Below the pieces are notes generated by a model, which did no database searches, had not been told where the DNA came from, and saw nothing but the letters and a program-made list of their open reading frames with translations. This document shows positions 61,901-64,000 of a DNA stretch of 64,000 bases, piece by piece. Where the stretch lies: the NCBI GenBank assembly GCA_032158295.1, contig CM063252.1, positions 16,478,138 through 16,542,137 on the forward strand. Reading direction: 5' to 3'. How positions within the stretch are numbered: the stretch's first letter is position 1; every line of letters begins with the position of its first letter. Both the position numbers and the translations under genes were made by a program. This DNA is from Pycnopodia helianthoides. Lineage: Eukaryota; Echinodermata; Asteroidea; Forcipulatida; Asteriidae.

Positions 61901-63351
61901 CACTTTAACAGAATGTAATCATTTTACAGGCAAAGCAGATATTTTTGTTTCTACTTTTACACCGACAAGTAAAATGGGAACCCACATTCACCAAAATGAC
62001 AGCGCGGTTGCTTAATATACCCATCAAATGTCGTATAAGTTATACGCATGAGCAGAGAATGGCAGATTTTCGCCAGGATGACCTTGTTTCAGACAGACGT
62101 ATTCTTCACAGCCACCGAAAATAGTGGAAACTGTAATCCCAGATAATTCACTAAGCTACTGATTGTGACTGATGTGAGTTCGCGCAATTCCAATCTGTAA
62201 GTAGGTCGTGAAGCATTCCAAATGCGCCATCGAATAAAACATTAAAACAAAATTACTGGAGAAGTCGAATCAATAAACCGGAACTCCACAAGAGAGTGTG
62301 ACATTTGGAATTACTTTGGGACGGGTAAATATAGGAGCTCGGCTCGGCCCATAAATTGTACGGCATATCGAAACGTTATTCACTACTGGTTGTATTATGG
62401 TTTATCTGTGCCCAACTTGGGCTTCTGTATTCCCTTGAGTGTGCTATAGCTGTTCATTTTGCCAGACGAGGAGCTGTGACTGTAGCAAGGAAATATTATT
62501 CTTGTATAAAGTTCTTACATTTCTGTTCAATGGACCTGCTCTATTTACTTGTATGTACATTTTGCAATATAAAAAATAAATGCCTCATTGAATTGAAACG
62601 AATAAGACGTTTGGTGATTCGGCTTTCTAAAATGTATAGTTCAGAAAAGACCCACATTCCAGCCCCGGGGAGGGGGGGGGGGCTGACTCATTTACCACGG
62701 TAAGTGGTTAAACAATGGGATTTTAACTCTGGGTCATTATGGATCATTTTGACACAGATTCCGGGCCATATTGACCCAGGAATGGGTTGTTAGGCCCCAC
62801 GAGACCTTGATCCGAGTCAATTCTGACCGGGGATGGGTTTATGGCTCGTTTAAATTGTTTCCCTGCCACTCGGATTTGGACTCGGAAAAAAAACAATGCA
62901 CTTGCAGCTTCGTGTCTGTGACGTCAAAAATGTCCTAACCGATAATATACATTATGCATATGACGTCATTTGAGTAGGGCGCCCTCGGCAAGAGGTCAAC
63001 AGAAGGTTGCTCATTGGCCCATCCTGTGCGCCGCGCGTACAAAGCTGGCATTTTCCATTGTTGCATTATCGTTTTCCCTCGAAGATGGCGGTGGGATGAC
63101 GTCAACGCATAAGGTCCATAGGAAAGCCCACTTGGGACAAACACTGTTTTGAGTTTACCCTATTTTAAATAAACTATATTAATAAAGAAAGTATAACTTA
63201 CTTTTTTTGTTTGCATCGTAGCTATCCTCATCTTTAACGTACTCAACCGCAGTCACCAAAGTGGTGTCATTTTCCAACTTATTTCTGTTGATCCTGTCCA
63301 CGGCAAAATTAAAAGCTCGTTCTGCTCTGCTTCCTTTCGAAAAGATCCCAC
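28503..63351 (-). CDS. GRIK: Kainate-type ionotropic glutamate receptor subunit gene (13 exons visible, 5' end missing)
   Basis: This is a glutamate-gated cation channel subunit of the plasma membrane, which should work as a tetramer at synapses or neurosecretory sites. The exons, in gene order, are 63351-63202, 46151-45895, 44850-44684, 41490-41437, 41139-40978, 40236-40081, 36349-36242, 35354-35250, 33367-33161, 32080-31802, 30966-30685, 29616-29388 and 28765-28503. Together they encode about 806 residues in the family order: amino-terminal domain, S1, M1, M2 loop, M3, S2, M4. Kainate rather than AMPA identity is suggested by [30 protein letters not shown] and [11 protein letters not shown]. 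Vertebrate family members run to roughly 870-1000 residues; the shortfall is the signal-peptide exon and a very short C-tail. One exon carries an apparent one-base deletion. Family assignment is secure; orthology to a particular vertebrate GluK paralogue is not claimed. Confidence 0.95.
29388..29616 (-). CDS. GRIK: Kainate receptor visible exon 12: ligand-binding S2
   Basis: The exon is 229 nt, acceptor GATACTACAG before CGTTCAAAT and donor GTAAGC after CCGCTCG. It reads [20 protein letters not shown], then [20 protein letters not shown] and [20 protein letters not shown]. The Glu of FLMEST is the agonist alpha-amino ligand (GluK2 Glu738 equivalent). [18 protein letters not shown] closes the clamshell. 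It ends in phase 1 with G, completed by GT of the next exon to give Gly. Confidence 0.97.
29761..29869. mobile_element. Palindromic element with CTCF-like arms, copy 3, in receptor intron
   Basis: The left arm is AACGCTAGGTGGCAGCAGAC and the right arm GTGCTGCCACCTAGCGTCC, about 109 bp in total, with a different centre from copy 1. It lies in the intron between visible exons 11 and 12, about 150 bp from exon 12. Confidence 0.7.
30685..30966 (-). CDS. GRIK: Kainate receptor visible exon 11: M2 pore loop, M3 and start of S2
   Basis: The exon is 282 nt, acceptor GATCGAAG before GTGGAGAAT and donor GTACGC after TTTAAG, phase 0. It reads [40 protein letters not shown] and [16 protein letters not shown], then [14 protein letters not shown] and SGSSHTFFK. 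The Q/R-site codon is CAG at 30907-30909, so the genomic residue is Gln, as in unedited calcium-permeable channels. SYTANLAAF is the invariant M3 gating motif. GSS occupies the place of GluK2 Gly-Ala689-Thr690, a conservative change in the gamma-carboxylate pocket. Confidence 0.98.
31802..32080 (-). CDS. GRIK: Kainate receptor visible exon 10: S1 agonist site, pre-M1 and M1
   Basis: The exon is 279 nt, donor GTACGA after GACAAG, phase 0. It begins [20 protein letters not shown] and continues through [28 protein letters not shown] and [19 protein letters not shown]. The Pro, Thr and Arg of [10 protein letters not shown] are the S1 agonist ligands (equivalents of GluK2 Pro516, Thr518, Arg523). 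The following Glu and the Asp of VVD are the GluK2 Glu524/Asp528 sodium-site residues. M1 is the hydrophobic run [20 protein letters not shown]. The acceptor is a tandem CAGCAG; use of the first AG keeps the family's spacing, use of the second would drop one Gln. Confidence 0.98.
32345..32505 (+). repeat. Solo unit of the 11.1-kb composite repeat, in receptor intron
   Basis: It shares TTTACGGATCAGGTTTGTGG, TGTTGTTCCAGTATTCCCC and GACCCCACAAGAGCCC with the unit at 11515-11670, with no CA run. Intron between visible exons 9 and 10. Confidence 0.65.
33161..33367 (-). CDS. GRIK: Kainate receptor visible exon 9: ligand-binding S1
   Basis: The exon is 207 nt, acceptor CTCTTCGCAG before GAAAACCCC and donor GTAAGT after AACGGG, phase 0. 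It reads [20 protein letters not shown], then [20 protein letters not shown] and [14 protein letters not shown]. This is the S1 core: the E-PYVM strand, [12 protein letters not shown], and WNGMIGEL leading to lobe 2. A ~85-95 bp tandem repeat array begins about 65 bases upstream of the acceptor. Confidence 0.97.
33430..34132. repeat. Intronic VNTR of ~85-95 bp units, about eight copies
   Basis: Each unit holds GGCTAGCATTGGGCAAATGG, GTTTCTTCTGTTTGTACAGC and TGACACTAGTACCACAGATT. Units vary in length. The array starts about 65 bp upstream of visible exon 9 in gene direction. Confidence 0.88.
34606..34660. repeat. (TTA)n with poly-T and poly-G in receptor intron
   Basis: About ten TTA units run into T10 and G8. 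Intron between visible exons 8 and 9. Confidence 0.8.
34762..34780 (-). repeat. Solo arm of the CTCF-like palindromic element
   Basis: TCTGCTGCCACCTAGCGTT stands alone with no opposite arm nearby. It lies just before a CT/CG simple repeat, in the intron between visible exons 8 and 9. Confidence 0.5.
34785..34826. repeat. (CT)n(CG)n(CT)n microsatellite
   Basis: CTCTCTCTCTCGCGCGCGCG followed by CTCTCTCTCGCTCTC. The alternating CG core could adopt Z-DNA. Confidence 0.75.
34848..34991. repeat. 144-bp inverted repeat in receptor intron
   Basis: ATGGCCGTTTTCGAAACC and GGCTTGGGCTTGGG at the left are matched by CCCAAGCCCAGG and GGTTTCGAAAACGGCCA at the right. It lies in the intron between visible exons 8 and 9. 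Confidence 0.72.
35250..35354 (-). CDS. GRIK: Kainate receptor visible exon 8: linker to ligand-binding S1
   Basis: The exon is 105 nt, acceptor TTTTTGCCAG before GTTGGAAC and donor GTGAGA after ATCTTG, phase 0. It reads [20 protein letters not shown], then [20 protein letters not shown] and the closing VTTIL match the vertebrate VGVWSP/IGTWD start and the VTTILEEPYV strand that opens the ligand-binding domain. Two sequons (NET and NRT) are present in the linker. Confidence 0.93.
35881..36048. repeat. Nested palindrome in receptor intron
   Basis: Outer arms pair ATATCTGCGC plus TAGCCTTTTGTCAAGGCC with the inverse at about 36020-36048. A second palindrome of about 52 bp with GAGACCACGCG/CGCGTGGTCTC arms sits at 35939-35990. 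It lies about 195 bp downstream of visible exon 7 in gene direction and could fold into a long hairpin in pre-mRNA. Confidence 0.75.
36242..36349 (-). CDS. GRIK: Kainate receptor visible exon 7: end of amino-terminal domain
   Basis: The exon is 108 nt, acceptor TTTAAACACAG before GTTGACATG and donor GTAATT after GAACAG, phase 0. It reads [20 protein letters not shown], then [25 protein letters not shown] is the hallmark of the last amino-terminal-domain strands before the linker to the ligand-binding domain (vertebrate EGLTGRIVFN). Splice sites are strong and the length is a whole number of codons. Confidence 0.92.
36678..37030 (+). mobile_element. MITE-like family A, copy 3 (internal deletion), in receptor intron
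   Basis: It has the same ends and orientation as the other family A copies but is about 353 bp because the block before AAACTTCTACAGG is shortened. It lies in the intron between visible exons 6 and 7, antisense to the receptor, and appears nested in a different repeat with TGTGGACTTACACACG motifs (about 36465-37120). Confidence 0.88.
38354..38673 (+). mobile_element. MITE-like family B, copy 2, in receptor intron
   Basis: The left end is TTAAAGGCACTGGACACTAT and the right end the inverse GTGTCCAGTGTCTTTAA. A short palindrome GAGACCTCACGCGTGAGGTC is in the middle. It lies in the intron between visible exons 6 and 7. Confidence 0.87.
38780..39010. repeat. Interspersed GACCCAGAAATGGGTC repeat, copy in receptor intron
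   Basis: ATGACCCAGAAATGGGTCAG, GAATCAGAATCC and CCTGACCCTGAAACGGGTCA match 1200-1500. Intron between visible exons 6 and 7. Confidence 0.55.
40081..40236 (-). CDS. GRIK: Kainate receptor visible exon 6: amino-terminal domain
   Basis: The exon is 156 nt, acceptor TTTGACCAG before ACGGAGGC and donor GTAAGTG after AAATCG, phase 0 at both ends. It begins [20 protein letters not shown] and continues [20 protein letters not shown]. It matches the vertebrate TTDAALMYDAV and QCHRHKPWRLG region, including the Cys and the PW pair. The first Thr follows the Thr that ends the previous exon, reproducing the conserved TT. Confidence 0.92.
40470..40545 (-). repeat. tRNA-derived SINE, minus copy
   Basis: On the minus strand AGGGCTAGATAGCTCAGTTG and GTAGAG form an A-box/D-arm, and GGTCATTGGTTCAAATCCCG forms a B-box/T-arm. 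The anticodon arm is shortened, so it is not an intact tRNA gene. Confidence 0.7.
40728..40805 (+). repeat. tRNA-derived SINE, plus copy
   Basis: GGCTAGATAGCTCAGTTGGT and AGAGCGCCAGAACGTC, then ATCCGGAGGTCATTTTGTTC, give an almost full tRNA-like body with a mutated T-loop (TTCAAAACC). It is the inverted partner of 40470-40545; AGACCGCCAA is mirrored next to both. Confidence 0.7.
40876..40920. repeat. (CAA)n microsatellite in receptor intron
   Basis: About fourteen CAA units directly after the plus-copy SINE; it may be grown from the SINE tail. Confidence 0.85.
40978..41139 (-). CDS. GRIK: Kainate receptor visible exon 5: amino-terminal domain
   Basis: The exon is 162 nt, acceptor CCGGTTAG before GATCTTTGC and donor GTAAAT after TTTACG, phase 0 at both ends. 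It reads [20 protein letters not shown], then [20 protein letters not shown] and [14 protein letters not shown]. It aligns with the vertebrate [20 protein letters not shown] region at identical length over the first 20 residues. Sequons NMT and NET are likely glycosylated. The later part is less conserved, as is usual for this loop of the family. Confidence 0.88.
41437..41490 (-). CDS. GRIK: Kainate receptor visible exon 4: 18-codon micro-exon
   Basis: This is a 54-nt exon reading [18 protein letters not shown], equivalent to the vertebrate kainate ALAMGMMTEYYHYIFTTL with no gap. The acceptor is TTGATTCTCAG and the donor is GTAAGT directly after ATG; both junctions are phase 0. A second AG occurs inside the exon (TTACAG before ATGCTACGG), but using it would shorten the conserved spacing by five residues. 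The exon is too small to stand out as an open frame and was placed from the flanking protein. Confidence 0.87.
41669..41811. repeat. 143-bp inverted repeat beside the micro-exon
   Basis: TAGGCCGTGTCCGAATTAGC and GGCTACGGCT at the left pair with GCCGTAGCCG and TTTCGAATACGGCCTA at the right, about 41 bp per arm. It lies 180 bp upstream of the 54-nt exon in gene direction. Confidence 0.72.
43050..43222. mobile_element. MITE-like family F, diverged copy in receptor intron
   Basis: The left end is GGGGCCAATTTCATAGAGCT; the right side has GTGCTTAGCTACTCTAGGGC, a decayed inverse. It lies in the intron between visible exons 3 and 4. Confidence 0.5.
44684..44850 (-). CDS. GRIK: Kainate receptor visible exon 3: amino-terminal domain
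   Basis: The exon is 167 nt, acceptor TTTTTACAG before CGCTTCTTAG and donor GTACGT after GAAAGG. After the split Ala codon it reads [20 protein letters not shown], then [20 protein letters not shown] and [12 protein letters not shown]. It corresponds to the vertebrate LIRLQELIKAPS through FDCSHEMAAGILKQ segment. It begins in phase 1, matching the GAAG end of the previous exon, which independently confirms the frame used for the 3' part of that exon. It ends in phase 0. Confidence 0.92.
45392..45835. repeat. Inverted repeat pair spanning ~440 bp in receptor intron
   Basis: CACTGATCTCTATTATACTG plus AC at 45392-45413 has an exact 22-bp inverse at 45814-45835, with weaker pairing further in (GGATAGCAAGATG against its partner). 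It lies in the intron between visible exons 2 and 3 and may be the ends of a degenerate MITE. Confidence 0.6.
45895..46151 (-). CDS. GRIK: Kainate receptor visible exon 2: amino-terminal domain, with a one-base frameshift
   Basis: The exon is 257 nt, acceptor CAACAG before CATGTAAAC and donor GTAATC after GAGGAAG. The 5' part reads [18 protein letters not shown] and continues to [13 protein letters not shown]. The 3' part reads [19 protein letters not shown] and [20 protein letters not shown] in another frame. Both parts match adjacent segments of the kainate amino-terminal domain ([19 protein letters not shown]). The phases of the neighbouring exons require 258 nt, so one base is missing, most simply from the A5 run at 46016-46020. 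Read as it stands, the upstream frame hits a stop at 45958-45960. Assembly error, allelic lesion and real inactivation are all possible. Confidence 0.88.
46804..47197 (+). mobile_element. MITE-like family A, copy 4, in 17-kb receptor intron
   Basis: This is a full-length copy of about 394 bp with TTAAAGGAACATTACAGAAT at the left and the inverse at the right, carrying one mismatch (ATTATGTAATG). It lies about 650 bp upstream, in gene direction, of visible exon 2. Confidence 0.9.
48212..48345 (-). repeat. Solo inverted unit of the composite repeat
   Basis: CTTACGGATGGGGTATTTCA at one end and CAGGACCCTGAAGATCCG at the other, with TTCTTTAGAAAAGAGAATGA inside, match the reverse complement of the 11.1-kb units. 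Confidence 0.5.
48569..48917 (+). mobile_element. MITE-like family B, copy 3 (diverged)
   Basis: It begins TTTAAAGGCAGTGGATACTT and shares GAGAGCTGCTGATAGTATA and GTGAGAAACGACTCC with family B. The right end is badly decayed (CCGCCTTAAAA). In the 17-kb intron. Confidence 0.65.
49762..49988. mobile_element. 227-bp palindromic element in 17-kb receptor intron
   Basis: The left arm AATAGACCCTTCCCATGAAA is mirrored by the inverse at 49969-49988. Pairing resumes inside with ACTGGTTGGCAAA against TTTGCCAACCAG. The centre is CpG-rich with GCGTGCGCAC-type words. Confidence 0.75.
50577..50900. repeat. ~163-bp tandem duplication in 17-kb intron
   Basis: CTCCCATCTGCCCCGTCCAG starts both copies (50579 and 50745). 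They share CATTGCGTGTACGTAATCAG and ACATACCGCTATAAGATT with few differences. Confidence 0.85.
53530..53885. repeat. ~33-37 bp degenerate tandem repeat in 17-kb intron
   Basis: Repeated words AAACTAGTATTATTCGAAT and CTCTACTTT recur about ten times with many changes. No coding signal. Confidence 0.75.
55250..55335. repeat. ~50-bp tandem duplication
   Basis: TTTTGCTAGCTTTTATGAAT occurs twice, followed by CTGATAACAA each time. In the 17-kb intron. Confidence 0.7.
56336..56730 (+). mobile_element. MITE-like family A, copy 5, in 17-kb receptor intron
   Basis: This is a full-length copy of about 395 bp with perfect-looking ends and TTAA on both sides, and very few differences from copies 4 and 6. 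It is followed closely by a family C element (56944-57277), with a short region of repeated AATAAACGCAA words in between. Confidence 0.9.
56944..57277 (-). mobile_element. MITE-like family C, copy 2, in 17-kb receptor intron
   Basis: It shares long near-identical blocks with 2540-2874 in the same direction, including the CTTTCTACCATTACTTAC segment and the GTGTACAGGGCCTTTAA end. The left end is altered (AAAGGTATTATACAGGATT). A related decayed piece may lie at about 63660-63930. Confidence 0.75.
57585..57615. repeat. Poly-A run
   Basis: About thirty A; could be an old retroelement tail, but no body was recognised. Confidence 0.8.
58000..58393 (+). mobile_element. MITE-like family A, copy 6, in 17-kb receptor intron
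   Basis: This is a full-length copy of about 394 bp with the shared ends and internal blocks, in the same orientation as all other copies. The low divergence from copies 2, 4 and 5 suggests fairly recent spread. Confidence 0.9.
58599..58782. mobile_element. 184-bp MITE-like element with 25-bp inverted ends
   Basis: ACACCGATCCAGTAGGCCAC is mirrored by GTGGCCTACTGGATCGGTGT at the right end. Inside are a GACGGGGGGG run and a GTCCGACA pair that is itself inverted. About 205 bp from family A copy 6. Confidence 0.8.
59220..59455 (+). mobile_element. Possible Penelope-like retroelement 3' remnant
   Basis: CCTCTGAAGAAGGTCCGGTT followed by TGGATCGAAAGC resembles the paired CTGAAGAAGG...CCGAAA 3' tail of Penelope-like elements, next to a TA microsatellite. 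No reverse transcriptase frame remains. A similar word pair is at 18950-18985. Confidence 0.35.
59455..59478. repeat. (TA)n microsatellite
   Basis: Alternating TA directly after the possible Penelope-like tail. Confidence 0.8.
59581..59740 (-). repeat. tRNA-derived SINE
   Basis: The minus strand reads GGGCAATAGGTTGGTTCAGT then GGTTTCTTTC (A-box-like), and later CAGTTTGAATCCCACC (B-box-like). Followed by a G/C-rich body and A+T-rich DNA. Confidence 0.55.
60349..60403. repeat. Poly-A followed by (CA)n
   Basis: An A run of about twenty joined to an ACACACACGCAC stretch, in the 17-kb intron. Confidence 0.8.
60652..61022 (+). mobile_element. MITE-like family B, copy 4 with inserted poly-T
   Basis: It begins TTTAAAGGAAAGGTGCATGT and shares GGAGAGCTGTTGATATTATA and GGACACTAGTCTTTGACAAT with family B. 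It is interrupted by a T run at about 60857-60883, which may be the tail of another insertion. In the 17-kb intron. Confidence 0.6.
61797..61900 (-). repeat. tRNA-like SINE fragment
   Basis: On the minus strand GGGCACGTGTGGTTATCTTG is followed by CTGGGTTCGAATCCCATC, a perfect B-box. The spacing exceeds a normal tRNA and the stem pairing is poor. Confidence 0.5.
62919..63104. promoter_or_regulatory. Cluster of three CRE sites with CCAAT, NRF1-like and YY1-like motifs
   Basis: Exact TGACGTCA occurs at 62919-62926, 62961-62968 and 63097-63104. Between them are ATTGG (inverse CCAAT, about 63014), a CpG-rich GTGCGCCGCGCG (about 63028) and AAGATGGCGG (about 63082, YY1-like). The cluster lies 100-280 bp downstream of visible exon 1 inside the large intron. 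It could be an intronic enhancer or a second promoter. CRE control would suit an activity-regulated neuronal gene, but that is inference. Confidence 0.4.
63202..63351 (-). CDS. GRIK: Kainate receptor visible exon 1: start of amino-terminal domain
   Basis: The exon is 150 nt, with acceptor TTTGTAG before GTGGGATC and donor GTAAGTT after an A7 run. It reads [19 protein letters not shown], then [11 protein letters not shown], and ends at DANKK. This matches the first beta-strand and helix of the kainate receptor amino-terminal domain, which starts GGIF in vertebrates. The sequon NDT is a likely glycosylation site. The exon begins in phase 1, so a preceding exon must supply one base plus the start codon and signal peptide; none was found from 63352 to 64000. 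It ends with a single base (A) that joins CA of the next exon to give Thr. Confidence 0.9.
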
Positions 63352-64000
63352 CTACAAAGGGAGTAGAACATTTCAGTTTTAAAATATTGTATTACTCTGA
63401 TCCATCGCGGTTTCCGAACTACACAAGAATAGTCCATTGTTTATACGGTCCAAAATCTCCAGGGTCAGTATTGAGTAGGGGCTCCGGTTCCCGTGGGGCC
63501 TGACCCGTTTATGGTTCGGTTTGACCCGGAACCCGTGTCAACATGACACAGACATGGGTCAAAATTGACGCAAAAAAACATTTTAAACCAGTTTCTTGGT
63601 CAACCTGACCCCAAATGGATCATTCCCCCCTAGAGCACACATCAATCTTTGACCTGTATCACCGAGTATCAGCACTTTGTGTGTGACCCAACATAAACCT
63701 AATATAACAAACCTGTGACAGTTTAAGTTCAATCGGTCGTTGGAAACGCAAGAAAAAATATACAGAGAGACAAAAACACATTCACGGTTTTCATTCTTTG
63801 TAAAAACAATTACTGTCCAAATTTTGAACTCGCGAGATCAAAACTATAACTGTTTTAAGAATACACTAATTTCTCCCCCCCCCCCAAGTAAATTTGTGAA
63901 CATATCCTCGTTACCAATGTTATTCACACCCTCAGATTATTAACTATTTTAATCTGAATAGTTTTGCAGAGAAAAAAAACAACAACAGTCACAGACATCA

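Larger units (their letters stand above)
46152..63201 (-). other. 17-kb receptor intron
   Basis: The intron between visible exons 1 and 2 holds three family A, two family B and one family C element, two long palindromic MITEs, SINE fragments and several tandem repeats (listed separately). A CpG-richer stretch at 51700-52720 has longer open frames on both strands (52278-52712 plus, 52467-52715 minus) that I could not assign. Nothing else coding was recognised. Confidence 0.8.

Noticed and set aside
63352..64000. First coding exon with signal peptide
   Set aside because: No minus-strand frame with a hydrophobic leader and a phase-1 donor was found; the stretch holds a GACCC repeat and a decayed family C-like piece.

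Overview
The window looks like animal nuclear DNA, probably from an echinoderm and perhaps a sea star. It is A+T-rich and crowded with short non-coding repeats. The one convincing gene is split into many small exons with GT-AG splice sites. The species guess rests on my general recollection of similar repeat ends in starfish assemblies, which I could not check.

The gene is an ionotropic glutamate receptor subunit of the kainate (GluK/GRIK) class, read on the minus strand. I placed thirteen exons, from 63351 (5' side) down to a stop at 28503, by combining protein similarity, splice sites and phase. All junction phases agree except within one exon. The exons give about 806 residues: most of the amino-terminal domain, the S1 and S2 halves of the ligand-binding clamshell, M1, the M2 pore loop with a genomic Gln at the Q/R site, M3 with SYTANLAAF, and M4. 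The signal-peptide exon is not visible and probably lies beyond 64000. The second visible exon (45895-46151) is one base short of the length its flanking phases require; the break is at an A5 run (plus-strand T run 46016-46020).

Layout: 1-28500 is gene-free and repeat-rich. It holds 67-bp and 25-bp minisatellites, a composite (CA)n satellite at 11.1-11.95 kb, a 386-bp tandem duplication, and palindromic and MITE-like elements. From 28503 to 46151 lie twelve exons with introns of about 0.3-4 kb that contain many inverted repeats. From 46152 to 63201 is one 17-kb intron, again full of MITE-like elements. From 63202 to 63351 is the most 5' visible exon, with a promoter-like cluster of CRE, CCAAT and YY1-type motifs just downstream of it.

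Six copies of one ~350-395 bp MITE-like family all point the same way. A separate short palindromic family carries arms that resemble the CTCF core motif. No other protein-coding gene could be supported; the other open frames look like chance or repeat-derived readings. No CRISPR array, rRNA gene or intact tRNA gene was seen, although several tRNA-like SINE fragments are present.
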